A stretch of DNA of 64,000 nucleotides from Micromonospora sp. U21 (GTDB lineage Bacteria > Actinomycetota > Actinomycetes > Mycobacteriales > Micromonosporaceae), in contig NZ_JAGPYK010000001.1 in NCBI RefSeq assembly GCF_018070045.1, positions 310,001 through 374,000 on the forward strand. Reading direction: 5' to 3'. The position numbers were made by a program, and so were the translations under genes. Below the pieces are notes generated by a model. The model was given only the letters and a program-made list of their open reading frames with translations. It was not told the origin of the DNA and ran no database searches. Below, one piece after another: positions 8,508 to 17,616 of the stretch. How positions within the stretch are numbered: position 1 is the first letter of the stretch; every line of letters starts with the position of its first letter.

Positions 8508-10013
8508 GTCGCCTCCCCCGTCCGTAGTTGAATCGCCTCCCGGACGTCCTCCCGGTCCGGCCGGTCCCGGCCGTCCAGATCCGCGATCGTCCATGCCATC
8601 CGGATCACCCGGTCGAAGCCGCGTGCCGACAGCGAGCCGGAGTCGAGCCGCGCGCGCAGCTCGGCGGTGTCCCGGGCGGGCAGCCGCCACGGTGGCCGGC
8701 GCAGGTGCGGGCCGTCCACCTCCGCGTTCAGCCTCCGGCCGAGGCCGGCCCAACGGGTGGCCGCCGCCTGACGAGCCGCCACCACCCGCGTGGCGACCGT
8801 GGCTGAGGACTCCGCATCGCTCTCCGCCGCCATCAGCTCCGCCGCCCGCACCGGCATCAGCCGCACCTGCACGTCGATCCGGTCGAGCAACGGCCCGGAG
8901 AGCCGGCCCAGGTAACGACGGCGGACGAGCGGGGTGCACTCGCAGTGCGCATCCCCGGCGGGCTTGGCGCACGGACACGGATTGGCGGCCAGCACCAGTT
9001 GGGTCCGGGCGGGATATTCGGTGCCGCCCCCGCTGCGGGCGGCCGTGCTCCAGCGGCTGGCGCAGCGCCTCCAGTGCGCCCTTGCTGAACTCCGGCGCCT
9101 CGTCCAGGAAGAGCACCCCGCGGTGGGCCAGCGACACCGCGCCGGGCCGGGCCAGCCCCGAACCGCCGCCGACCAGCGATGGCACGGTCGCCGTGTGGTG
9201 CGGCGCCTGGAGCGGCGGGCGGCGCAGCAACCGGCCGCCGGGTGGCAGCAGACCGGCGATCGAGTGCAGCGCGGTCACCTCGAGGGCCGCGTCGTCGTCC
9301 AGCTCGGGCAGGATCGACGGCAGCCGCTCGGCGAGCATCGTCTTGCCGGCGCCCGGCGGGCCGAGCAGCGCCACGTGGTGCCCGCCGGCGGCGGCGACCT
9401 CCAGCGCGCGCTTGCCCAACTGCTGCCCGGCCACCTCGGCCAGGTCCGGGCCGCCGGTGACCGGTGCCGGACTGTCGGCCGGTGGGTCGATCAGCGGGCT
9501 GCCGTCCCGGACGAAGGCGACCAGCCGGTGCAGCGTGTCCACCGCCCGCACCCGTATCCCTGGGATGACGGCGGCCTCGGCGGCGTTGCCGGCCGGGACG
9601 ATCACCCGACTGGCTCCCTCCCGGGCGGCGGCCGCGACCATCGGCAACACCCCGCGTACCGGCCGGACGGTCCCGTCCAGCCCCAGCTCGCCGAGGACCA
9701 CCACCCCCTCCAGGGGGAGCAGCGGCAGCTCACCCGAGCCGCCCAGCAGAGCGGCCGCGATGGCCAGGTCGAACGCCGAACCGAACTTCGGCAGCGTCGC
9801 CGGCAGCAGGTTCAGGGTGATCCGCCGGTTGGGCCAGCGCTGGCCGGAGTTGACCACGGCGGCCCGGACCCGGTCGCGAGCCTCGTGCAGGGCGGTGTCC
9901 GGCAGGCCGGAGATCACCACCGCCGGCAGGCCGGCGGCGAGGTCGGCCTCCACCTCGACAAGATGGCCGGTGACGCCGACCAGCCCCACGGAGAGCACCT
10001 TCGCGTAACTCAT
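8504..10013 (-). pseudogene. comM: comM (YifB-family AAA/Mg-chelatase ATPase), frameshifted
   Basis: The N-terminal ~325 codons (from ATG 10013) encode a normal ComM start, Walker [11 protein letters not shown] and Walker [11 protein letters not shown]. After LEHGR the frame changes near 9038. The rest of the family sequence ([24 protein letters not shown], the C-terminal helical domain to a stop at 8504) continues in another frame. Compared with E. coli YifB, four codons less one base are missing, so an 11-bp deletion explains the break exactly. The shifted N-terminal frame stays open and runs into dprA. It is either a true pseudogene, a fused product or an assembly error. Confidence 0.8.
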
Positions 10014-10061
10014 TGCGCGTCACCGCCTGCGGCAACCGCCCGACCGCCTGGAGCGCGCATC

Positions 10062-10421
10062 TCAGAACGCGCCCTTGAGGTGGTCGACCCGGGCCGGGCC
10101 CGCGTCGGGCAACCGCACCGAGAGCACGTCGAACCGCACCTCCTCGGCGGTCGTCCCGGTCTCGGCCAGCCAGCGCGCGGCGAGCCCGCGCAGCCGCCGT
10201 GCCTTGGCGGGCACGACCGCCTCGGCCGGGGTGCCGAAGCGGTCGCCCCGGCGCGTCTTCACCTCGCAGAAGGCGAGCACGGGCCCGTCCCAGGCGATGA
10301 TGTCGATCTCCCCGTCCGGGCAGCGCCAGTTTCGGGCGACCGGGCGTAGCCCCGCCCCGATCAGGTGCCGGGTCGCACAGCGCTCGCCGTACGCGCCGAC
10401 CGCCTGGTTCCGCTTCGTCAT
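10062..10421 (-). CDS. yraN: YraN / UPF0102 family endonuclease-like protein
   Basis: A 119-residue protein of the UPF0102 family with a PD-(D/E)xK nuclease-like core: PDGEIDIIAWDG followed by LAFCEVKTRRGDRFG. A role in DNA processing is likely from its constant position before comM and dprA, but the biochemical function is not well defined. The ATG at 10421 gives MTKRNQAVGAYGE, the usual start of the family; a longer frame upstream is rich in Arg and looks spurious. It heads the leftward group with 48 bp to comM. Confidence 0.85.
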   Translation of the reverse strand: MTKRNQAVGAYGERCATRHLIGAGLRPVARNWRCPDGEIDIIAWDGPVLAFCEVKTRRGDRFGTPAEAVVPAKARRLRGLAARWLAETGTTAEEVRFDVLSVRLPDAGPARVDHLKGAF

Positions 10422-11013
10422 GGCCGGCACGGTGCCCGCCGAGGCCCGACCGCCGCGACCCCTGCGAAGGCGGGCTGTGGACGACGGGTGTCCTGTGGAC
10501 GACCAGACGATCAACCCTGCCCTGTGCTAGGGCGGGGTCTCGTGGACGCGAGCCAACCAGGAAACTCCGAGGCCTTGACGTCGCGGCAACACTGAATTGG
10601 GGCCGCAGTCCGGGCCGACCGCCCCTGCCAGGACCCAACGCCCCATGCTCGCGGCCAACCCCGCCAGCTTCGCTAGCTCCACGAGCGCCGTGAACCCCGC
10701 TATACCTCAGAAGCATATTTATGACTCTGAGGTATAGCGCTCACAAGGGTGGGTGCCGTCGTTCCCGCATCATGCGACGGCGCCGGCGTGCGTCCTCGCT
10801 GCGTCGGAAAGTCGGAACGTCGGACCAGCGGTCTTCGTTGTCGTCGGTCGGGCGGCTCGGGAAAACGGGGCCGGCGGAGGATCTGCGGTACTCGCTGTCC
10901 CCAGCCCGGCGAGCCGGGCCCGCGCCGCCCGACCCGGGCCCGCGCCGCTCCCGCTCGAGGTCGCCCGTCCTTCCGCCGCCCTGAAATGGCGCGGAGGGAG
11001 CCCGTCGCATACG
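10422..11013. other. 592-bp gene-free region, one palindromic element
   Basis: Divergent intergenic region between yraN and the membrane protein gene. I see no convincing gene in it; open frames here are high-GC artefacts. The only clear structure is the palindrome at 10700-10738. Confidence 0.6.
10700..10744. repeat. Palindromic TATACCTCAGA element, copy 1
   Basis: A perfect 13-bp inverted repeat, GCTATACCTCAGA (10700-10712) and its complement (10726-10738), around a 13-base AT-rich centre, then CGCTCA. A second, degenerate copy is at 39799-39841, with the same centre and the same flank. The AT-rich sequence stands out against the surrounding GC content. It could be an operator or a dispersed repeat. 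Confidence 0.85.
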
Positions 11014-12102
11014 GTGCCGGACGTGGACGGACGACGGAGCTTTCCGGAAGATCAGGAGTCGCGCTGGTACCCCGATGAGCGGGGTCGCGGCTCCGGCGAG
11101 TCGGAGTGGCGTGGTGCGGGCGAACCGCGGTATCGGGACGACGAGACCCGAATTTCCGATCAGCGCGGCGCCGACGAGGGGCGCTACGGCGAGGACACCG
11201 GCGCCGGTCGACGCCGGGAGTCGGCCCGGCTCGGCTCGACCGGGCCCGACCTGACGCCGCCCGAGAGCGACTCCGGCCGGTTCGCCGTGGTGCCCGACCG
11301 GCTCGGCGAACCGGACTCCGGGCGCTTCGGCGCCGTCGACGCCCAGGCTGGACGCTTCGGTACGTCGGAGCCCGACTCCGGACGGTTCGGGGCGGTCGAG
11401 CCCGAGGCCGATGGTTACCGGGCTGCCCGTTCGCGGCGGGCGGATCGCGACCCCTCGGAGGTCTCCGGTGAGCTGCCCGGCCGCCGGGCCGCCCGGGATC
11501 CGGCGTCGACGGGCTCGCCGCTGACCGGCGCCCGGGAGCCGATGCCGTCGACCGGCGTCCGCGAGGCGATGCCGTCGACCGGCGTCCGCGAGGCGACGTC
11601 CGTCGGCGATCCGCCGGCCGGTGTGCTCGCCGACCAGACTCGTCCCGCCCCGTTCGGCGGGTACCCGATCGTCGAACCGGCGCGTGGCGGCGACCAGCCG
11701 CACCCGCTGGAGATGCCGACCGGCCCGATGCCGTCCGTCGGTCCCCGGGGCGGTGATCTGCCGGCGGGGGAGCCGCCGGTGTACCCGCCAGCGGCCGATG
11801 GCGTCTACCGCACCCGCCGCCCGGCGCTGGCGGTGCTCTTCGCCCTGCTGGTGCTGATCTTCGAGATCCCGGCGCTGCGGGTGCTGCTCGATGGGGTGAC
11901 CAGCGATCCGCTGTCCGCCGGGAACGTGGTGGTGGGCATCTTCCTGGTCGTCGGGCTGCCAATCTTCGCAACGGGGTTGTACGGGTTACGAACCGGCGGG
12001 CTGGCGCTCTCCGACGGCGGTCGGGGTTGGCTGCGCCCTCCGACGGCCTACCTGACGGTCGGCCTGGTGCTCTTCGTCGCCGCAGCGCTCGCCGCCGGCT
12101 GA
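11014..12102 (+). CDS. Membrane protein with long disordered N terminus
   Basis: A 362-residue protein. Residues 1 to about 260 are charged, proline-rich and repetitive (several copies of PDSGRFGAV-like units and two of MPSTGVREA). The last ~95 residues contain three hydrophobic segments ([31 protein letters not shown] and [14 protein letters not shown]). I do not recognise a named family; the layout suits a membrane protein with a cytoplasmic disordered arm. The GTG at 11014 follows GGAGGGAG by 13 bp; a second GTG at 11023 is possible. It precedes rpsB and may be co-oriented by chance. Confidence 0.6.
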   Translation: MPDVDGRRSFPEDQESRWYPDERGRGSGESEWRGAGEPRYRDDETRISDQRGADEGRYGEDTGAGRRRESARLGSTGPDLTPPESDSGRFAVVPDRLGEPDSGRFGAVDAQAGRFGTSEPDSGRFGAVEPEADGYRAARSRRADRDPSEVSGELPGRRAARDPASTGSPLTGAREPMPSTGVREAMPSTGVREATSVGDPPAGVLADQTRPAPFGGYPIVEPARGGDQPHPLEMPTGPMPSVGPRGGDLPAGEPPVYPPAADGVYRTRRPALAVLFALLVLIFEIPALRVLLDGVTSDPLSAGNVVVGIFLVVGLPIFATGLYGLRTGGLALSDGGRGWLRPPTAYLTVGLVLFVAAALAAG

Positions 12103-12362
12103 GCGCTGCTCGCCACTGGCTGCGCCGCCGAGGCGGGCGGCGGCGCGCACCCGGCAGCCCGGCGGGCGGGCAGGGGCGTACACTGGCCAACTGGCGACCG
12201 CCTCGTGCGGTCGACCTCGCGCGCCCTCTCCACGAATCGTCGTGGGGCGACGGCCTCCCTGGTCCCGATCTTGGTCGGGAACACCATGGCCGGCGACCAG
12301 GCGCCAGGACGCCCGGCCACCGGCCGGGCGTGACAACCAGGGATCTTGAGGAGTACCACACC
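12103..12362 (+). promoter_or_regulatory. rpsB upstream leader with three hairpins
   Basis: This 260-bp region has no gene. It can form hairpins at 12230-12245 (6-bp stem, 4-base loop), 12264-12279 (5-bp stem) and 12310-12330 (9-bp perfect stem, 3-base loop). A strong ribosome binding site, GAGGAG, lies just before the rpsB ATG. Leader RNAs regulated by r-protein S2 are known in other bacteria; whether this is one is inference. I see no clear sigma-A promoter. Confidence 0.4.
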
Positions 12363-13283
12363 ATGGCCGTCGTGACCATGCGCCAGCTGCTGGAGAGCGG
12401 TGTCCACTTCGGGCACCAGACCCGGCGCTGGAACCCGAAGATGAAGCGCTTCATCATGACTGAGCGCAACGGCATCTACATCATTGACCTGCGCCAGACC
12501 CTCGACTACATCGAGAAGGCGTACGAGTTCGTGCGCGGCACCGTCGCCGAGGGTGGCAGCATCCTCTTCGTCGGTACCAAGAAGCAGGCTCAGGAGGCGA
12601 TCTCCGAGCAGGCGACCCGCGTCGGTCAGCCGTACGTCAACCACCGCTGGCTTGGTGGCATGCTGACCAACTTCCAGACGGTGTACAAGCGCCTTCAGCG
12701 GATGAAGGAGCTGGAGGCCCTCGGTGACCTGAGCGGCACCGCCGCCGGGTACACCAAGAAGGAGACCCTGCAGCTCTCCCGCGAGAAGATCAAGCTGTCC
12801 CGCACGCTGGGTGGTCTGCGGGACATGCAGAAGCTGCCGGCCGCGGTCTGGATCGTCGACACCAAGAAGGAGCACATCGCCGTCGACGAGGCCCGCAAGC
12901 TGGGCATCCCGGTGATCGCGGTGCTCGACACCAACTGCGACCCGGACGAGGTCGACTTCCCGATCCCGGGCAACGACGACGCGATCCGCTCGGCCGAGCT
13001 GCTGACCAGGGTCGTCGCCGCCGCCGTCGCGGACGGTCTCATCGCGCGTTCCGGCCGTCGCCGGGGCACCGACGAGAAGCCCGAGCCGGGTGTCGCCAGC
13101 GACGAGCCGCTGGCCGAGTGGGAGCGCGAGCTGCTCGAGCAGCCGAAGAAGGCCGACGAGTCGGCCGCCCCGGCCGAGCAGCCGGCGCAGGCCGCCGCTG
13201 AGCAGCAGGCCGCCGCTGAGCAGCCGGCCGCCGCTGAGCAGCCGGCCGCCGCTGAGCAGCCGGCGACCGCCGCCGCGGAGTGA
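12363..13283 (+). CDS. rpsB: 30S ribosomal protein S2
   Basis: A 306-residue S2, a structural protein of the small ribosomal subunit. [19 protein letters not shown] and [12 protein letters not shown] are diagnostic. The body ends near residue 245, and the remaining ~55 residues are a low-complexity acidic and alanine-rich tail with about four copies of the six-residue unit AAAEQP. The ATG at 12363 has a strong GAGGAG site upstream. It is followed by tsf, as in most bacteria. Confidence 0.98.
   Translation: MAVVTMRQLLESGVHFGHQTRRWNPKMKRFIMTERNGIYIIDLRQTLDYIEKAYEFVRGTVAEGGSILFVGTKKQAQEAISEQATRVGQPYVNHRWLGGMLTNFQTVYKRLQRMKELEALGDLSGTAAGYTKKETLQLSREKIKLSRTLGGLRDMQKLPAAVWIVDTKKEHIAVDEARKLGIPVIAVLDTNCDPDEVDFPIPGNDDAIRSAELLTRVVAAAVADGLIARSGRRRGTDEKPEPGVASDEPLAEWERELLEQPKKADESAAPAEQPAQAAAEQQAAAEQPAAAEQPAAAEQPATAAAE
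13189..13270 (+). repeat. 18-bp tandem repeats in the rpsB tail
   Basis: About four copies of an 18-bp unit, GCCGCCGCTGAGCAGCCG, that encode AAAEQP at the C terminus of S2. The period is a multiple of three, so length variation keeps the frame. Confidence 0.9.
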
Positions 13284-13421
13284 CCGCACCGTCGCTGCCC
13301 CGCTGTCCGTTTTTCCGGACGGGCGGCGGGCGGCGACGGTACGCCGGGCACGATCGGCCCGGATCCGGGTAACCGGCACCTCTGACCATCCACACGCCGT
13401 CTCAACACCGAAGAGAGAGCC

Positions 13422-14249
13422 ATGTCCCAATTCACCGCCGCGGACGTCAAGAAGCTCCGCGACCTCACCGGCGCCGGCATGATGGACAGCAAGAAGGCGC
13501 TGGCCGAGGCCGAGGGCGACTTCGACAAGGCCACCGAGATCCTGCGCGTCAAGGGCGCCAAGGACGTCGGCAAGCGGGCCGGCCGGACGGCCGCCAACGG
13601 CCTGGTCGCCCACTCCGGCCAAGCGCTGCTCGAGCTCAACTGCGAGACCGACTTCGTGGCCAAGACCGATTCGTTCATCGCGCTGGCCCAGCGGCTCGTC
13701 GAGCACGGCGAGCGCTCCGGCGTGAACACCGCCGAGGAGCTGCTCGCCACCGAGCTGGACGGCAAGAGCGTCGCCGACCTGATCCAGGAGCAGTCCGCCA
13801 AGATCGGCGAGAAGCTGGTGCTCAACCGGTTCGCCAAGGTCGAGGGCACCACCGCGGTCTACCTGCACCGCAAGGCGCAGGACCTGCCGCCGGCCGTCGG
13901 CGTGCTGGTGTCGTACACCGGCAAGGCTGACGAGGCGGGCGACGCCGACGCCCGTGGTGTCGCCATGCAGATCGCCGCCATGCGGCCGAAGTACCTCACC
14001 CGGGACGAGGTTCCGGCCGAGGTCGTCGAGTCCGAGCGGCGCATCGCCGAGCAGACCGCCCGCGAGGAGAACAAGCCCGAGGCGGCCCTGCCGAAGATCG
14101 TCGAGGGTCGGGTGAACGCCTTCTTCAAGGACTACGTCCTGATCGAGCAGGCGTCCGTCACTGACAACAAGAAGTCGGTGAAGCAGGTGCTGGCCGAGGC
14201 CGGCATCGAGGTCACCCGCTTCGTGCGGTTCGAGGTCGGCCAGGCCTGA
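13422..14249 (+). CDS. tsf: Elongation factor Ts
   Basis: A 275-residue EF-Ts, the nucleotide exchange factor for EF-Tu. The N-terminal UBA-like part ([19 protein letters not shown]) and the core motif [10 protein letters not shown] are clear. Length is normal for actinobacteria. The ATG at 13422 follows AGAGAG. It is 138 bp after rpsB; a short hairpin with a central T-run lies in the gap near 13303-13321, so partial termination between the two genes is possible. A strong hairpin follows the gene. Confidence 0.98.
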   Translation: MSQFTAADVKKLRDLTGAGMMDSKKALAEAEGDFDKATEILRVKGAKDVGKRAGRTAANGLVAHSGQALLELNCETDFVAKTDSFIALAQRLVEHGERSGVNTAEELLATELDGKSVADLIQEQSAKIGEKLVLNRFAKVEGTTAVYLHRKAQDLPPAVGVLVSYTGKADEAGDADARGVAMQIAAMRPKYLTRDEVPAEVVESERRIAEQTAREENKPEAALPKIVEGRVNAFFKDYVLIEQASVTDNKKSVKQVLAEAGIEVTRFVRFEVGQA

Positions 14250-14289
14250 GCCGCCGCCGGGCGCCGCGGGCGCCCGGCCAGGAGACGTC

Positions 14290-14337
14290 GACGAGGAGGC
14301 CGCCGGTGTACGTGACAGGCACCGCGGCCTCCTCGTC
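14290..14337. terminator. Hairpin between tsf and pyrH
   Basis: Perfect 14-bp stem (GACGAGGAGGCCGC paired with 14324-14337) around a 20-base loop. It follows the tsf stop by 40 bp. No T-run follows, which is common for actinobacterial terminators. Confidence 0.7.
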
Positions 14338-14408
14338 ACATAGGGTCGGCAGCGGCAGGTTCGCGGTACGCGCCGCACGGGGCGTGCGCGTGGGGAAGGG
14401 CGGGGCGG

Positions 14409-15176
14409 ATGACGCAGGTTGTGAGTGACCGGACGCTGGCGATGGAGGATCCGACGGCGCCGCCGCCCGGACGCGCCCGCCGGGTGGTGCTGAAGCTCTC
14501 CGGTGAGGTGTTCGGTGGCGGCGCGATCGGCGTCGACCCGGACGTCGTCCAGGCCATCGCCCGGCAGATCGCCACCGTGGTCCGCCGCGGCGTGCAGGTC
14601 TCCGTGGTGGTCGGCGGCGGCAACTTCTTCCGTGGCGCGGAGCTGCAGAAGCGCGGGATGGACCGGGCCCGCGCCGACTACATGGGCATGCTGGGCACCG
14701 TGATGAACTGCCTCGCCCTGCAGGACTTCCTGGAGAAGGAAGGCATCGAGACCCGGGTGCAGAGCGCCATCACCATGGCGCAGGTCGCCGAGCCGTACAT
14801 CCCGCTGCGGGCGATCCGGCACCTGGAGAAGGGCCGCGTGGTCATCTTCGGCGCCGGCGCGGGGATGCCGTACTTCTCCACCGACACGGTGGCCGCCCAG
14901 CGGGCTCTGGAGATCCGGGCCGACGTGGTGCTGATGAGCAAGAACGGCGTGGACGGTGTCTACACCGCCGACCCGCGGATCGATCCCACCGCCAGCAAGC
15001 TCGACTCGATCACCTTCTCCGAGGCGCTGCGCCGCAACCTGCGGGTGGCCGACGCGGCGGCGTTCAGCCTCTGTATGGAGAACGGCCTGCCGATGCTGGT
15101 CTTCGGCGCGCAGGGTGACGACACCATCATCCGCGCGGTGGGTGGCGAAAAGATCGGCACCCTGATCACGGCCTGA
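14409..15176 (+). CDS. pyrH: UMP kinase
   Basis: A 255-residue UMP kinase of the amino acid kinase family that makes UDP for RNA, DNA and cell-wall precursors. Motifs [23 protein letters not shown] and [16 protein letters not shown] are typical. An N-terminal extension of about 24 residues precedes the first strand; a start further in is possible. Downstream, frr follows after 83 bp, and the two genes are probably co-transcribed. Confidence 0.97.
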   Translation: MTQVVSDRTLAMEDPTAPPPGRARRVVLKLSGEVFGGGAIGVDPDVVQAIARQIATVVRRGVQVSVVVGGGNFFRGAELQKRGMDRARADYMGMLGTVMNCLALQDFLEKEGIETRVQSAITMAQVAEPYIPLRAIRHLEKGRVVIFGAGAGMPYFSTDTVAAQRALEIRADVVLMSKNGVDGVYTADPRIDPTASKLDSITFSEALRRNLRVADAAAFSLCMENGLPMLVFGAQGDDTIIRAVGGEKIGTLITA

Positions 15177-15259
15177 GCCCCGCCGACGGCGACGGCAGCG
15201 GCGGTCCTGACGACTTTCAGCAGAGCCCACCACGAGCACAGAAGGAGGCGAGGAGACCG

Positions 15260-15817
15260 GTGATCGACGACACCCTCCTCGAGGCCGAGGAGAAGATGGA
15301 GCGTGCCGTTGAGCACGCCAAGGAGGAGTTCGGCGCCATCCGCACCGGTCGCGCCAACGCCGCCATGTTCTCCAAGGTCATCATCGACTACTACGGCACG
15401 CCCACGCCGCTGACCCAGATGGCTTCCATCGCGGTTCCCGAGCCGCGGATGGCCATCATCAAGCCGTACGACAACTCGCAGATCAACGCGATGGAGAAGG
15501 CGATCCGCGACTCGGACCTCGGGGTGAACCCGAACAACGAGGGCAACCAGTTGCGCATCCTGCTCCCGCAGATGACCGAGGAGCGCCGCCGCGACATGAT
15601 CAAGGTGGCCCGGCACAAGGGCGAGGAGGCCAAGGTGGCGATCCGCAACGTCCGCCGCCGTGGCAAGGAAGAGCTGGACCGGATCGTCAAGGACGGCGAG
15701 GCCGGCGAGGACGACGGTCGCCGCGCCGAGAAGGAGCTGGACGACCTGACCCAGCGGTACGTGGCCAGCGTCGACGACCTGGTCAAGCACAAGGAGACCG
15801 AGCTGCTGGAGGTCTGA
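15260..15817 (+). CDS. frr: Ribosome recycling factor
   Basis: A 185-residue ribosome recycling factor that, with EF-G, splits post-termination ribosomes. Typical parts are the first helix ([15 protein letters not shown]), [12 protein letters not shown] and [12 protein letters not shown]. The start is a GTG at 15260 after AAGGAGGCGAGGAG. A strong terminator hairpin follows 34 bp after the stop, so the pyrH-frr transcript probably ends there. Confidence 0.98.
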   Translation: MIDDTLLEAEEKMERAVEHAKEEFGAIRTGRANAAMFSKVIIDYYGTPTPLTQMASIAVPEPRMAIIKPYDNSQINAMEKAIRDSDLGVNPNNEGNQLRILLPQMTEERRRDMIKVARHKGEEAKVAIRNVRRRGKEELDRIVKDGEAGEDDGRRAEKELDDLTQRYVASVDDLVKHKETELLEV

Positions 15818-15851
15818 CACCCGGCCCGGCACCCGCCCGGCGTGACGCCGC

Positions 15852-15888
15852 CACGAGGCCCGACCCCGATCCGGGGCCGGGCCTCGTG
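15852..15888. terminator. Terminator hairpin after frr
   Basis: A long stem (CACGAGGCCCG with 15878-15888, and further pairing of CCCC with GGGG inside) in the gap between frr and cdsA. It lacks a T-run. Confidence 0.7.
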
Positions 15889-16111
15889 CCGTGTGGTCAT
15901 CGCCGACAGCGCGGAGTCGCGCGGGCGCCATCGTCCGCCTCGCGTCCACGGCGGGTGCAGTAGGCTCGGCACGATTCCCGACCACCGGGCGGTGAACACC
16001 GGGAATCGACCGACCGTCGGGGCGGTCAACCAGAGGAACAAAGTCGCGCCTGTAGGGGATGCTTGTGGTCTTGCGTCAAGTGGTGGTTCTCGTGCCGCGT
16101 CGCGGTGCGTG

Positions 16112-17512
16112 ATGAGCCACCCCGACCCCTACAGTGGCGAGCCTCGCGGCTGGGACCGGCCGGAGCGGCCGGTGGCCCTGCCCTGGCCCGAGCAGGAGCT
16201 CGAAGCGGGCCAGTGGAACAGTCGTCCGGCCGCCGGCCCTGAGCTGTACGCCGAGCCCCGCACCCGCCCGTACGCCGACCCGTACCCGCCGGACCCGTAC
16301 GACGAGCGCGGCCGGACGGCCCGCCCGGATGACCGGGACCGTTTCGACGACCGGGACCGGCGCGACCGCTTCGACGACCGGGACCGGTACGAGGACGACC
16401 GGAACCAGCCCGACCGGTACGACGACCGGAGCCGTGTCGGCCGGTACGGCGACCGACCGCCCGCCGGCGGCGACGTCCCGACCCGGCACGACGGCCCGCA
16501 GCGCTTCGACGACCGCGGTGGTCCGGTCGACTACGACGACGAGTCCGGGTATCCGACCGCGCAGCTCGCGCCCATCCGGGCCGACCTCGCACCGGACCAG
16601 GACGCGGTGACCGGGTCGGAGCCTCCGTCCGGCAAGCGGCCGAAGGGCCGACGCCGGGCGAGTGCCGACCGACCGGCCACCCAGCAGGCGGGCACCGGGC
16701 GGGCCGGCCGCAACCTGCCGGCGGCCATCGGGGTCGGGCTCGGCCTCGGCGCGCTGATCGTGGTGCCGCTGGTCTTCTACCCGTTGGCGTTCCTGCCGGT
16801 GATCGCCGCCGCCATCGCCGTCGGCATCTGGGAGATGGCCCGGGCGGTCCGGCGCAGCGGCGCCCACCCGCCGCTGGTGCCGCTGATCGCCGGTGGCGTG
16901 CTGACTGTGGGTCTGGCCTGGTTCGCCGGCCCGGACGCGCTCAGCCTGGGCCTGCTGGTCACCGTCCTGGGCACCATGATCTGGCGGCTGGGCGACGGCC
17001 CGGGCGGCTTCCAGCGGGACCTGACCGCGGCCACCCTGATCGCCGTCTACGTGCCGTTCCTCGGTGGGTTCGCGGCGCTGCTGGCGGCGGCCCCCGACGA
17101 CGGCCCGCTGCGCATCCTGGCCACGTTGATCGCGGTGGTCCTCTCCGACACCGGCGGGTACGCGGCCGGCGTCTCCTTCGGTCGGCACCCGATGGCGCCG
17201 TCGGTGAGCCCGAAGAAGTCCTGGGAGGGCTTCGCGGGCTCGGTCACCGCGGCGGCGCTGGGCAGCGCCCTGCTGCTCTGGCTGATGTTCGACCTGGCCC
17301 CCTGGTGGGGTGCGCTGTTCGGGCTGGCGGTCTCCTGCGCGGCGGTCCTCGGCGACCTGGCCGAGTCGATGATCAAGCGGGATCTCGGGGTCAAGGACAT
17401 GAGCAACCTGCTGCCGGGCCACGGCGGTCTGATGGACCGGCTGGACTCGATCCTGTTCGCGGTGCCGACGGCGTACCTGCTGCTGGCGATCTTCGTGCCG
17501 ATGGTGGACTGA
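16112..17512 (+). CDS. cdsA: Phosphatidate cytidylyltransferase with disordered N terminus
   Basis: A 466-residue CDP-diacylglycerol synthase, the membrane enzyme that turns phosphatidic acid and CTP into CDP-diacylglycerol for phospholipid synthesis. Residues from about 205 onward contain several membrane segments, SPKKSWEGFAGS and the signature LGDLAESMIKRDLGVKDM with GHGGLMDRLDS. The first ~200 residues are hydrophilic and rich in Asp-Arg (repeats of the RFDDRDR type), which the classical enzyme lacks. The ATG at 16112 (MSHPDPYSGEP) is preferred; earlier in-frame codons read through the frr terminator. Confidence 0.93.
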   Translation: MSHPDPYSGEPRGWDRPERPVALPWPEQELEAGQWNSRPAAGPELYAEPRTRPYADPYPPDPYDERGRTARPDDRDRFDDRDRRDRFDDRDRYEDDRNQPDRYDDRSRVGRYGDRPPAGGDVPTRHDGPQRFDDRGGPVDYDDESGYPTAQLAPIRADLAPDQDAVTGSEPPSGKRPKGRRRASADRPATQQAGTGRAGRNLPAAIGVGLGLGALIVVPLVFYPLAFLPVIAAAIAVGIWEMARAVRRSGAHPPLVPLIAGGVLTVGLAWFAGPDALSLGLLVTVLGTMIWRLGDGPGGFQRDLTAATLIAVYVPFLGGFAALLAAAPDDGPLRILATLIAVVLSDTGGYAAGVSFGRHPMAPSVSPKKSWEGFAGSVTAAALGSALLLWLMFDLAPWWGALFGLAVSCAAVLGDLAESMIKRDLGVKDMSNLLPGHGGLMDRLDSILFAVPTAYLLLAIFVPMVD

Positions 17513-17616
17513 GGCATGGATCACGGCGCCCCGGTCATCCCGACCCGGCGGTCGGGGTCGGTTCGACACCTCCGGACGGGTACCTGCCGCCGAAGGCGTG
17601 ACACACTGGACCAGCC

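Noticed and set aside
7236-10013. A genuine designed ComM-DprA fusion gene
   Set aside because: The middle ~175 codons are an out-of-frame reading of the normal ComM C terminus, so the fusion is more likely a result of the deletion, although a product cannot be excluded.
12048-15239. Long open frame (about 1,063 codons) antisense to rpsB, tsf and pyrH
   Set aside because: It runs against three certain genes and has no recognisable domain.
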